From NCBI RefSeq assembly GCF_001011035.1, contig NZ_CP011492.1:2799501-2863500 (forward strand): a DNA stretch of 64,000 bases. The letters are read 5' to 3'. The DNA comes from Streptomyces sp. CNQ-509. Its GTDB lineage: Bacteria > Actinomycetota > Actinomycetes > Streptomycetales > Streptomycetaceae. Within the stretch, counting starts at the first letter, position 1, and every line of letters begins with the position of its first letter. A program made the translations under genes and the position numbers. Below, piece by piece: positions 17,892-28,229 of the stretch. A model generated the notes under the pieces. That model was not told the DNA's origin. It did not search any database and worked only from the letters and a program-made list of their open reading frames with translations.

Positions 17892-19388
17892 TCAGGAGGC
17901 GCGTGCCGCCTCGCGGCTGTGCTCCTCGCGGCCGCGCTCGTCGCGGCCGTCCTCGGCGGGCGGCAGGCCCACGGCGCCGCGGGCCTGCTCCTTCTCCCGC
18001 GTCGCCTCTGCTTCGCGTACGGACTGGTCGTGCTGGGCCCGGGCGGCGGCGGTGACCGGCGCAGCGGCCTCGTAGAACTCGTCCCGCGGCGACTCCATGG
18101 CACCCAGCGAGACGACCTCGCGCTTGAGGAAGACGCCGAGCGTCCAGTCCATGAAGACCCGTATCTTGCGGTTCCAGGTGGGCACGGCGAGGCCGTGGTA
18201 GCCGCGGTGCATGTACCAGGCGAGGCGGCCCTTGAACTTCAGGGACCTGCCGAGCACGTTGATCATCGCGACGCCCTTGTGCAGGCCGAGCCCGGCGACG
18301 GCGCCCTTGTTCTTGTGCCGGTACTGGCGCTGCGGGAAGCCGCGCAGCTCCGCCACGACGTTGTCGCCGAGGAGCTTCGCCTGCCGCAGGGCGTGCTGGG
18401 CGCTCGGCGGGCACCAGGCGTTCTCGGCGCCGGCCGCGCGGGCGGCGAGGTCGGGGATCTGGGCGTTGTCGCCGGCGGCCCAGATGTAGTCGGTGCCCTG
18501 GACCTGGAGGGTGGCGGCGGTGTCGACGTGCCCCTTGGGGCCGAGCGGCAGGCCGTACTCCTTCAGCACCGGGTGCGGCTTGACGCCCGCGGTCCACACG
18601 AGGGTGTTGGAGTCGACCTCCAGGCCGTTCTTGAGCACGACGCGGCCGTCGACGCACGACTCCAGGGAGGTGTCGAGGTAGACCTCGATGCCGCGCTCCT
18701 GGAGGTGCTTCAGACCCCACTTGCCGAGCGCGGGACCGACCTCCGGGAGGATCTTGTCGGCGGCGTCGACGAGGACGAAGCGCATGTCCTCGCGCTTGAT
18801 CGAGGGGTAGTACGTGGCGGCGTCACGCGCCAGGTCCTCGATCTCGCCGATGGTCTCGGCGCCGGCGAAGCCGCCGCCGACGAAGACGAAGGTGAGGGCC
18901 TTGCGGCGGGTGTCGGCGTCGTTGGTGGACTCCGCCTTGTCGAGCTGCTCCAGCACGTGGTTGCGGAGCCCGATGGCCTCCTCGACGCCCTTCATGCCGA
19001 TGCCGTTCTCGGCGAGGCCGGGGATCGGGAAGGTACGGGAGACGGCGCCGAGCGCGACGATCAGGTAGTCGAACGGCACCTCGTAAGGAGTGCCGACGAT
19101 GGGTGCGACAACCGCGACCTTGCGGTCCTGGTCGATGGAGGTGACCCGGCCGGTGAGCACCTCGGCGCCGGGGAGGACCTGGCGCAGCGGCACCACGACG
19201 TGCCGGGGGGAGATGCTGCCGGCGGCCGCCTCGGGGAGGAAGGGCTGGTACGTCATGTACGAGCGCGGGTCGACGACGGTGACCGACGCCTCCCCGTACC
19301 GCATCTTCTTCAGGATGCGGCGCGCCGCGTAAAGGCCGACGTAACCGCCGCCTACTACGAGGATCCTGGGACGCTCCGTAGTGCTCAT
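17892..19388 (-). CDS. ndh: Type II NADH dehydrogenase (NDH-2)
   Basis: This single-subunit, non-proton-pumping enzyme passes electrons from NADH to menaquinone at the inner membrane face. The 498-residue protein starts at ATG 19388. The FAD-binding loop is VVGGGYVGLYAAR, the NADH-binding loop VFVGGGFAGAETIGE, and a second FAD contact is YIWAAGDNAQIPD. The C-terminal region (LAVPTWNRKIRVFMDWTLG) matches the membrane-attachment helix, and the last 70 residues are charged and disordered. A near-consensus Rex operator lies 35-50 bases upstream, so NAD/NADH control is likely. Confidence 0.95.
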   Translation of the reverse strand: MSTTERPRILVVGGGYVGLYAARRILKKMRYGEASVTVVDPRSYMTYQPFLPEAAAGSISPRHVVVPLRQVLPGAEVLTGRVTSIDQDRKVAVVAPIVGTPYEVPFDYLIVALGAVSRTFPIPGLAENGIGMKGVEEAIGLRNHVLEQLDKAESTNDADTRRKALTFVFVGGGFAGAETIGEIEDLARDAATYYPSIKREDMRFVLVDAADKILPEVGPALGKWGLKHLQERGIEVYLDTSLESCVDGRVVLKNGLEVDSNTLVWTAGVKPHPVLKEYGLPLGPKGHVDTAATLQVQGTDYIWAAGDNAQIPDLAARAAGAENAWCPPSAQHALRQAKLLGDNVVAELRGFPQRQYRHKNKGAVAGLGLHKGVAMINVLGRSLKFKGRLAWYMHRGYHGLAVPTWNRKIRVFMDWTLGVFLKREVVSLGAMESPRDEFYEAAAPVTAAARAQHDQSVREAEATREKEQARGAVGLPPAEDGRDERGREEHSREAARAS

Positions 19389-19422
19389 GATTCGAGTATC
19401 CCCCCGGTACCGGAGGGGTGCT

Positions 19423-19438
19423 CGTGAGGGGGTTCACA
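19423..19438 (-). promoter_or_regulatory. Rex-like operator upstream of ndh
   Basis: Read on the minus strand the site is TGTGAACCCCCTCACG, which matches the actinobacterial Rex consensus TGTGAACNNNTTCACA except at two positions. It lies 35-50 bases upstream of the ndh start. Rex releases DNA when NADH is high, and ndh is a known Rex target in Streptomyces coelicolor. Confidence 0.7.
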
Positions 19439-19686
19439 AGCTCTACCCCCGGTAGTGCTACACTGCGCCGCCGCGCCTTGCGCGCTCACCGCGGACCGCG
19501 AGGCGGTTTTCGGCGACAGGCCCTTGAGCTGGGATTTCGGACCCACGACCCACAGATGTCACTCTGACGCAAAGCGCCTGTCACAGGCCGCGCGAGCCCG
19601 GGGAGTCCAGGATCCGAGCCAGAAGGCCAAATCCGCCCCGGAAGCATGTGAATAACTTCACGAACTTCTTTCCGGGCTCGGCTCCG

Positions 19687-20352
19687 TCACTTCCGTTCCG
19701 GGTTGTCCGGCACGAGGCGGCTCGTGAAACCGGCATCGTGCAGGCGCTCGTACGCTGCGGCCACGTCGCCGGGGATGTGCTGTTCGATCATGAATCCCCG
19801 CTGGGGGTAGAGCATGAGCCGCTGCTGTGCCCCGACCAGCATGTCGAGCACCAGGCGCGCGTCCCCGATCGAGCCGACGTATCCGGTCAGCGTCATGGGC
19901 GTGGAGGCGCTGATCCACTCGACTTCGGGCCACAGCTTGCGGGCGGTCGCGTAGGCCCGTCGTTCCTCGTACGGCTTGCTGATCAGCAGGACGGACGACA
20001 CGGGCACACTCTGTTCCCCGAGCAGCGTGCGGGAGAAGCGGATGTTCTCCCCCGTGTTCCGAGCCCGCGGCTCGACGAGGATCGCACCAGCCGGAACTCC
20101 CAGTTCCCTCGCCCGCTCGCGATAGTGCTCAGCCTCCCCACGCGGCATGCGGTCGCGTGTGGTGCGGCTGCTCGCCCCGGTGAAGACGATCAGCGGCATC
20201 ATGCCCCGGCGGTAGAGATCGGCGGTCGTGTCCGCGACTCCCAGGTCATGGCTGCCCAGTCCGATCGCAACAGAGCACGGGCACGGCTCGTGGCCCATCT
20301 GCTGGAAGTCCCAGAGCCGTTGAGCGTCGGCCCATACTTGTGCTGAGATCAC
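19687..20352 (-). CDS. YdcF/DUF218 family protein
   Basis: The 221-residue protein belongs to the DUF218 (YdcF) Rossmann-like family: IGLGSHDLGVADTTADLY near the N-terminus, IVFTGASSRTTRD, and VLLISKPYEERRAYATA are the three conserved blocks. Family members bind nucleotides or SAM (E. coli YdcF) or act on surface glycans; those with neither membrane helix nor signal, as here, are likely cytoplasmic. The start ATG 20352 overlaps the stop of the GntR regulator by four bases, so both share one transcript. It may belong functionally to the divergent aaRS-like/ASCH locus. Confidence 0.9.
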   Translation of the reverse strand: MISAQVWADAQRLWDFQQMGHEPCPCSVAIGLGSHDLGVADTTADLYRRGMMPLIVFTGASSRTTRDRMPRGEAEHYRERARELGVPAGAILVEPRARNTGENIRFSRTLLGEQSVPVSSVLLISKPYEERRAYATARKLWPEVEWISASTPMTLTGYVGSIGDARLVLDMLVGAQQRLMLYPQRGFMIEQHIPGDVAAAYERLHDAGFTSRLVPDNPERK

Positions 20353-21143
20353 TTGCCCTCGCCCTCCGCTTCCGCCGAGTCGGGGACCTTGAAGTCATAA
20401 GTCCAGGCGAAGCGCGTCGCCGCGTGAACGCCGATCGCGAACTCCACCACGGTGCCGTCAGCCGTGCAGGTCGTCCGGTGCAGCTCTACCACCCATTCGC
20501 CCGGTGAAAGCTGAAGGAGTTGCACCTCGTCCGCCGTGGGGATGCGCGCGAACAGCGTTTCCTGCATGTGGTCGATCTCGTATCCGGCGTCATACAGGAC
20601 ACGGAAGCCGCCGCCCCGGCCGGCGGGCCCCGGCGCCGGGTCGACGAGGCGCGTCCCTTCCACGTGCTCGGGACGGTAGTAGCTGGTCAGGGTATGCGTC
20701 GGCTGTGAGCCTTCCTTGACCACGCGCGCGCGTGCGTAGACCTCCGCGCCTTCCGGCAGGCCGTACGCCTGAGCGACAGTGGCAGACGCCGCCACGCGGC
20801 TGATGGTCTGAGTCTGTTCGTTCCGCCTGTACGGGCGTCCAGACGCCACGCGGTCCGCGATGAACGCCACTTCATCGCCGTCGCGCCACTTGGCCTTGTC
20901 GTACCGCCCGATGCCGAGCCGCTTGAGCGGGATCCGCTCGCGGACGACCGTGCCGTGTCCACGTGACGACGTGACCAGCCCTTCGGCTTCCAACGCCTTG
21001 TACGCCGCGTGGACCGTTGACTTCGAGCCTTCCCCCGCTTCCACGAGGTCCCTGATCTGCGGCAACTGGGCACCGGGCAGGTACTCGCCGCTCCTGATCT
21101 GTTCGGCCAGTCGGTCCGCAAGCACTCGCCATTTGGGCGCCAT
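20349..21143 (-). CDS. GntR family regulator (HutC/UTRA type)
   Basis: The 264-residue regulator starts at ATG 21143 behind GAGGAGG; a longer upstream frame crosses the operators and is rejected. Residues 1-72 are a GntR winged helix (LADRLAEQIRSGEYLPGAQL, then GSKSTVHAAYKALEAEGLV). Residues about 95-255 form a UTRA effector domain. Three GTCCTAGGAC-type palindromes lie just upstream, between this gene and the divergent ATPase gene, which suggests autoregulation and control of the divergent operon. Effector unknown. Confidence 0.93.
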   Translation of the reverse strand: MAPKWRVLADRLAEQIRSGEYLPGAQLPQIRDLVEAGEGSKSTVHAAYKALEAEGLVTSSRGHGTVVRERIPLKRLGIGRYDKAKWRDGDEVAFIADRVASGRPYRRNEQTQTISRVAASATVAQAYGLPEGAEVYARARVVKEGSQPTHTLTSYYRPEHVEGTRLVDPAPGPAGRGGGFRVLYDAGYEIDHMQETLFARIPTADEVQLLQLSPGEWVVELHRTTCTADGTVVEFAIGVHAATRFAWTYDFKVPDSAEAEGEGK

Positions 21144-21176
21144 GCAGCACCTCCTCTCGACAGCGCTAGTGAACCA

Positions 21177-21248
21177 CAGTCCTAGGACTGTCGACTGTCC
21201 TAGGACTGCGCGCCACAATCGTGCACAACCGGCTTGCAGTCCCAGGAC
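21177..21248. promoter_or_regulatory. Tandem palindromic operators, probable GntR sites
   Basis: There is a perfect 14-bp palindrome CAGTCCTAGGACTG (21177-21190), a second copy with core GTCCTAGGAC (21197-21206), and a one-base variant GTCCCAGGAC (21239-21248). They sit between the divergent starts at 21143 and 21302. GntR proteins bind such short palindromes as dimers. Confidence 0.8.
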
Positions 21249-21301
21249 AACGAGCTGCCAGGGTACTGCCGGTACGCCCACGCCCGAGGATGTGACTCCA
21301 G

Positions 21302-21694
21302 GTGAAATCGCGTTCGTTCCCTCGCAGCGCCGCAGCCGTCGGCCGCGCTCGAACATTCGTGGCGGGCTGTATCAGCGGATGCGCTCCCGAGCAGGCCAAC
21401 GACATCCGCGTGTGCGTCTCCGAACTGGCCACGAACGCCTTACAGCACACCCCCATCGGCCGCCGCTTCCTCGTGCAGATCATGTGCAGCGACAACGTAG
21501 TACGCATCGAGGTACACGACGCCAGCACCAACATCCCGCGCCTGTGCACGCCCGCAGACACCGACGACCGCGGCCGCGCGCTGCTGCTCGTTTCCGCATT
21601 CGCGGATGACTGGGGAGTGTCCGACCGCACCGGCCCCGGCAAGGTCGTATGGGCCGAGTTCACAATCAAGCAACCGGCAGAGGCAACGTGTTAG
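21302..21694 (+). CDS. Small ATP-binding protein (HATPase, anti-sigma-factor type)
   Basis: The 130-residue single-domain GHKL ATPase resembles RsbW/SpoIIAB kinases. The N-box is VSELATNALQHTP, the G1 region is VEVHDAS-like (VRIEVHDASTNIP), and the G2 box is RGRALLLVSAFADDWG. It starts at GTG 21302. Codon 47 is TTA, so translation should need bldA. Streptomycetes encode dozens of such stand-alone ATPases, usually beside XRE/DUF397 genes; here it heads the operon with the aaRS-like and ASCH genes and is divergent from GntR. It may be a serine kinase or a switch protein; partner unknown. Confidence 0.85.
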   Translation: MKSRSFPRSAAAVGRARTFVAGCISGCAPEQANDIRVCVSELATNALQHTPIGRRFLVQIMCSDNVVRIEVHDASTNIPRLCTPADTDDRGRALLLVSAFADDWGVSDRTGPGKVVWAEFTIKQPAEATC

Positions 21695-21734
21695 CGGCGC
21701 GGCATCGTTCCTTTCACCCAACCGAGGAGGAAGT

Positions 21735-22851
21735 GTGAGCACCTACCCGGTATCGCCGAACACTGTCCTGGCCAACGCGCTTTCACATGCTCAGGACGTG
21801 CTCACACCTCGCGTCCTCGACGCGGCACCCGAGCGGATCGTGTTCGTCGTCGGGACGCAGATCAACGGGGCGCCCCACATCGGTACGTCACTCGTCCAGT
21901 CCCTCACCTTCGCTACGGCAGCGAGAGTGCGCAAGAAGTTCGGCGTGCCAGTCGAGGTGGTTCGCCGCGCTGGACAACGCCCCACACACCACCGTCACGG
22001 ACCCCTCGACCGGTCACCGGTACATGCGCACCTACGCGCACGCTCTCGGCGAGCAGGCCATCACCGAGCAGATCGACGCCTTGTACCGACCGCTCTTCGC
22101 CGCGCTCTCCGAGCGCCTGGCGGTGCCCTACGCCGTCGAGACCTACAGCCAGCAGCAGGCCACCGAGCACTACCGGCATACGTGGCTGCGCGTCCTGCCC
22201 CGTATGGACGCTGCCCGCTGGTGGCTCGCCCCCTCGGCCGGCGTCGCTCACCTCCGCGTGCCGTGCCCCGCATCGGGGTGCGGCTGGGCCGAGAAGTATG
22301 CCCAGCGAACGCGCGTACGCGACAGCAGCCGCGATCACGCGGTCGTGACGGCAGAGTGCCTGCGCCATGGCGCGTACGAGGTCACCATCGCTCCAGACGG
22401 CGGCGGGTACCTCGACATGGCCACTTTGTACCGGAACCTGGTGAAAGAGTTGTCCCTCGGCGACAAGTACAGCGGCACGCTCCACGTGATGGTCAAAGGC
22501 GGCGATTGGGTGTTCGGCTCGCAGCTCGTCGACGGAGCCCTACAGGCTGTCGGTCTCGCCCCGCAGCAGCTTCCCGCCCCGTTGTTCTGCCCGCAGGTCA
22601 TCACGGACACGGGGGCGAAGCTGTCCAAGTCCCTCATCCGGGAAGGGCATGCGCCCTTGCCGGACCGCGCGGAGCCCTGGATGCTCGACACCCGAGAATG
22701 GCCCGGCACGTTAGCCGACTACGTCAAGCGCCTGCTCGGCATGACCGAGATCGTGCTCTCAGACCCGCGGCACTTCTTCCGTTCGTACTCCGTCGGCGAA
22801 GTCGGCCGACTGCTGACCGCACCAGCGACCAGGAGCGTTCCCGCCCCATGA
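21735..22851 (+). pseudogene. Class I aminoacyl-tRNA-synthetase-like protein, interrupted by a frameshift
   Basis: GTG 21735 follows GAGGAGGAAGT. The first 75 codons and the rest lie in different frames; removing one G in the GTGG at 21957-21960 joins them as ...VEVFAALDNAPH. The restored protein has 371 residues. It has a HIGH-like motif (GAPHIGTS, residues 46-52), a zinc-knuckle-like CPASGCGW near 178, and a KMSKS-like GAKLSKSLIREG near 295, the hallmarks of class I synthetases (closest in feel to class I LysRS). It lacks a recognisable anticodon-binding domain. A TTA codon is at 22711. It overlaps the ASCH gene by four bases. Either a true pseudogene or a read error. Confidence 0.75.
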
Positions 22852-23225
22852 CCGGAATCACGGCTCGCGTTCACGAGCTCGATCTCTACCGGCAGTATTT
22901 CGATCTTGTCGCGGCGGGCAGAAAGTCCGTCGAGGTAAGGGTCAAGTATCCGCACCTCGCCGACCTCGCCGCGGGCGACGTGATCCGGTTCCGGATCAAG
23001 GGCACCGCGGAAACTGTCGACGTACGGGTCACCCGGGTCAACGAGTACCCGACCTTCGAGGCGCTGCTCGACGGCGAGGGGCCGGAGAACGTCAATCCGA
23101 CAGCCCCGCGCGCGCAGCAGCTCGCGAACATTCGGAGCATCTACGGCCCCGAAAAGGAAGCGCTCGGCGCCCTCGCCCTCAGCATCACCCGCGTCATGGC
23201 AGGTCAGCGGCCCCCATCAGGCTGA
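22848..23225 (+). CDS. ASCH domain protein
   Basis: The 125-residue protein is a single ASCH (PUA-like) domain: LDLYRQYFDLVAAGRKSVEV, KYPHLADLAAGDVIRF and VRVTRVNEYPTFEALL are the characteristic blocks. ASCH domains bind RNA or nucleosides; some hydrolyse N4-acetylcytidine. The start ATG 22848 overlaps the stop of the aaRS-like gene (ATGA), so the two are coupled. The pairing of a synthetase-like fold with a PUA-like RNA-binding domain suggests a joint act on tRNA or on an aminoacylated or modified nucleoside; that is inference. The gene overlaps the convergent Ppx gene by nine bases. Confidence 0.9.
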   Translation: MTGITARVHELDLYRQYFDLVAAGRKSVEVRVKYPHLADLAAGDVIRFRIKGTAETVDVRVTRVNEYPTFEALLDGEGPENVNPTAPRAQQLANIRSIYGPEKEALGALALSITRVMAGQRPPSG

Positions 23226-24143
23226 GGCGCACCGGTACGCGATCCCGTCCAGGATGTCGTGTTCGCTGACGATCACCTCGGGGGCGCCCGTGCGCTCCAT
23301 GACCGACAGCAGGACCAGGGCGCCCGCGGCGATCACGTCGACGCGGCCCGGGTGCATGACCGGGATGGCGGCTCGTTCCTCGTGGGTGGCCTTGAGCAGG
23401 GAGTTCGTGATGTCGCGGATGCGCGCCACCGGGACGCGGGCGTGGTGCAGGGCCATCGTGTCGTAGGCCGGGAGGTCCATGGCGATGCCCGCGACCGTGG
23501 TGACCGAGCCGGCGAGGCCGACCAGGGTGGCGGTGTCGCGGAGCGGGACCGCGGCTTCCGCCGTGTCGAGGGCCGCGGCGATGTCGGCCTTCGCCGCCTC
23601 GATCTGCGCCGGCGTCGGGGGGTCGGCGAAGTGGTGGCGTTCGGTGAGGCGGACGCAGCCGATGTCGACGGAGCGGGCCGCCGCCACGTCGTCCGTGCCG
23701 GCGACGAACTCCGTCGAGCCGCCGCCGATGTCGACCACCAGGTACGGCCCCGGCACCCGTCCCGACAGCTCCTTCGTCGCGCCGGTGAAGGCCAGCGCGG
23801 CCTCCTCGTCGCCGGTGATGACCTCCGGGCGGACGCCGAGGATCTCCTCCACGCCGCGGGCGAAGTCCGCGCGGTTCTCCGCGTCGCGCGAGGCGGAGGT
23901 GGCGACGAACCGGGTACGGACCGCGCCCAGCCGCTCGATGATCTCCGCGTACCTGCGGCAGGCCGCGAAGGTCCGCTCCAGCGCCTCCGGCGCCAGCCGG
24001 CCCGTACGGTCCACGCCCTGGCCCAGCCGGACGATCTCCATCCGGCGGTCCAGGTCCTTCACTTCGCCGGACCGCGTGTCGACGTCCGCGACCAGCAGGC
24101 GGATCGAATTCGTACCGCAGTCCACGGCAGCCACTCGGGTCAT
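23217..24143 (-). CDS. Ppx/GppA family phosphatase
   Basis: The 308-residue protein belongs to the ASKHA-fold Ppx/GppA exopolyphosphatase and pppGpp phosphatase family. Motifs: AAVDCGTNSIRLLVADV (phosphate 1), FVATSASRDAENRADF, VDIGGGSTEFV (phosphate 2) and LVGLAGSVTTVAGIA. It is the short, single-module actinobacterial form. It starts at ATG 24143, overlapping the DUF501 stop by four bases, in the conserved eno-ftsB-DUF501-ppx order. It hydrolyses polyphosphate or (p)ppGpp-related nucleotides in the cytoplasm; which of these is not clear from sequence. Confidence 0.93.
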   Translation of the reverse strand: MTRVAAVDCGTNSIRLLVADVDTRSGEVKDLDRRMEIVRLGQGVDRTGRLAPEALERTFAACRRYAEIIERLGAVRTRFVATSASRDAENRADFARGVEEILGVRPEVITGDEEAALAFTGATKELSGRVPGPYLVVDIGGGSTEFVAGTDDVAAARSVDIGCVRLTERHHFADPPTPAQIEAAKADIAAALDTAEAAVPLRDTATLVGLAGSVTTVAGIAMDLPAYDTMALHHARVPVARIRDITNSLLKATHEERAAIPVMHPGRVDVIAAGALVLLSVMERTGAPEVIVSEHDILDGIAYRCASA

Positions 24144-24676
24144 ACCTCATCCTCCCCGGATTCCTCTGACGTCACGCACGGGCCCTTGGCCCACCACTCC
24201 GGCAGCATCGCCAGCGCCTCGTCCCCCAGCGGGTTCACCCCGGGCCCCGCCGCCAGCGCGTGGGCGACCAGCACGTGCAGGCACTTCACCCGGTCCGGCA
24301 TCCCGCCCGCGCTCGGGAATCCGGCCAGCTCGGCGATCGCGTCGCGGCGGGCGAGGTAGTCCTCGTGGGCCGCGCGGTACGCCGCCGCCAGCTCCGGGTC
24401 CGCCGCCAGCCGGGCCGTCATCTCCTTCATCACGCCGTCCGCCTCCAGCGTGCCGATCGCGGAGTTCGCGCGCGGGCACGTCAGGTAGTACAGCGTCGGG
24501 AACGGCGTGCCGTCGGGCAGCCGCGGGGACGTCTCCACGACGTCCGGGTTTCCGCACGGGCAGCGGTGCGCCACGGCGCGCAGGCCGCGCGGGGCGCGGC
24601 CCAACTGCGCGGCCACGGCGGCGGCGTCGGCCGCGGTGGCGGGGGTGTGCTCGGTGGGCGGCGGGGGCTTGTCCAT
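24140..24676 (-). CDS. DUF501 domain protein
   Basis: The 178-residue protein starts at ATG 24676 behind GAGGAG. Residues about 22-165 are the DUF501 domain: QLGRAPRGLRAVAHRCPCGN, then PDGTPFPTLYYLTCPRANS and the C-terminal RVKCLHVLVAHALAAGPGVN. Two cysteines (CPCG) and a later Cys could bind metal. Function is unknown, but the gene is part of a highly conserved actinobacterial set with enolase, FtsB and Ppx/GppA. It is separated from ftsB by a repeat-rich 159-base gap. Confidence 0.92.
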   Translation of the reverse strand: MDKPPPPTEHTPATAADAAAVAAQLGRAPRGLRAVAHRCPCGNPDVVETSPRLPDGTPFPTLYYLTCPRANSAIGTLEADGVMKEMTARLAADPELAAAYRAAHEDYLARRDAIAELAGFPSAGGMPDRVKCLHVLVAHALAAGPGVNPLGDEALAMLPEWWAKGPCVTSEESGEDEV

Positions 24677-24692
24677 CTCTCCTCGTTCAGCC

Positions 24693-24748
24693 GGGCGGTC
24701 GGCGTCCGGCGTCGGGCGGTCGGCGTCGGGCGGTCGGCGTCGGGCGGC
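24693..24748. repeat. Tandem 14-bp GC repeats
   Basis: GGGCGGTCGGCGTC occurs at 24693-24706, 24714-24727 and 24728-24741, with a half unit between the first two and a partial unit after. It lies in the ftsB-DUF501 gap. It is probably slippage-derived; I see no hairpin. Confidence 0.75.
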
Positions 24749-24835
24749 GGGGTTCGGCGGCGGCGTCCGGGCGGCAGGTGGGCCCGCGTCGGGTCCGGCG
24801 TTCCGCGGCGGGCGGAGTCCGCGTCCGTACGCGCC

Positions 24836-25303
24836 TCAGCGCCGGCCGTCCGCGGCGTCCAGGCCGTCCCACAGGTTCTCGTACCACGGCCTGTCCACCG
24901 CCTCCCCCTCCTCGCCGGAGCGGGCGGAGCCGGTGCCGTCGCGCATCAGGTAGCCGGTCTCGCCCGGCAGCACGTAGTGCAGGTGCTCGCGGGCCTGCCG
25001 GCGCACGTACTCCGGGTCGTTCCAGCGGGACTTCTCGTCCCGCAGCTCCTCGACCCGCTGCTCGGCCTGCGCCTTCTCCCGCTCCAGCTCGGCGACCTCG
25101 GCGCGCTGGGCGATGTACTGGCGCAGCGGGTACGCGAGCGCCACCACCAGCGAGCAGACGACGAGCGCGAGCACCGCGGCCCGCCCCGTCAGCCGGCTGC
25201 GCCGCGGCGGGCGCGCGCGGTAGACGCGCTCCGAGACCCGGCTGACGGCCTGCTCGCCGAGCAGCTTGAGCCGGGTGGTGGTGGAGAAGCGCTCCCTGGC
25301 CAT
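24836..25303 (-). CDS. ftsB: FtsB/DivIC-family septum formation initiator
   Basis: This bitopic membrane protein belongs to the divisome FtsQ-FtsB-FtsL complex. I chose ATG 25303 (MARERFSTTTRLKLL); the ATG at 25330 would place the GGGGAGGA ribosome site inside the gene. The 155-residue product has a basic cytoplasmic N-terminus, one membrane helix (about residues 42-60, VLALVVCSLVVALAYPL), a coiled coil (VAELEREKAQAEQRVEELR) and the family signature YVRRQAREHLHYVLPGETGY. Location after enolase is conserved throughout actinobacteria. Confidence 0.93.
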   Translation of the reverse strand: MARERFSTTTRLKLLGEQAVSRVSERVYRARPPRRSRLTGRAAVLALVVCSLVVALAYPLRQYIAQRAEVAELEREKAQAEQRVEELRDEKSRWNDPEYVRRQAREHLHYVLPGETGYLMRDGTGSARSGEEGEAVDRPWYENLWDGLDAADGRR

Positions 25304-25413
25304 GTGCGTCGCGTCCTCCCCGGGCGGCAAGCGGTGGTCGGCCCCGGTCGCACCTTACGCGGTGCGGCCGGGGCCGGGGGCGTCCGACGCCGATGTCGTA
25401 CGGGTCGGCCCGT

Positions 25414-27864
<2,451 letters not shown>

Positions 27865-27884
27865 TCACCGACGCCTGCGAGGTG

Positions 27885-28095
27885 AGCTGTCGGGTGCGGG
27901 CTGTGAGTGCCCGGCCGTACGTCATACGTGCGGCTTGACCCCAAGCCGTCCGGTCCGCCTTCTCGTTGGACCGGAGCGGCGCTTACCGTGGGTCCCCCGC
28001 TCCTGTCAGCGGTGCTTCATGCACAGGTGGCCCGGGTGAACGCCGACAGGATTCGGCGTGAGGCGATCACCGGGGCTCGCGTTGGCGAGCGATGT
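27885..28095 (-). promoter_or_regulatory. c-di-AMP riboswitch (ydaO/yuaA type)
   Basis: Read on the minus strand, the leader contains CGCCGAATCCTGTCGGCG, then TTCACCCGGGCCACCTGTGC, CTGACAGGAGCGGGGGACCC and a final stem CGGCTTGGGGTCAAGCCG. These are the conserved segments of the ydaO class, which binds cyclic di-AMP and turns genes off. In streptomycetes this riboswitch lies upstream of rpf and other cell-wall hydrolase genes. Boundaries are approximate. Confidence 0.9.
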
Positions 28096-28229
28096 GACGG
28101 TAAGCACATAGGCGTGTGCGATTCAAAGACCTCGGAAAATGCCACGCCCGGTTTTAGGTCCGTCAGGTAGCCCGGTCAGCCGATTACGTCAAATATGACT
28201 AATCCGCGCCGTCTTCACCCGTCGACTGT

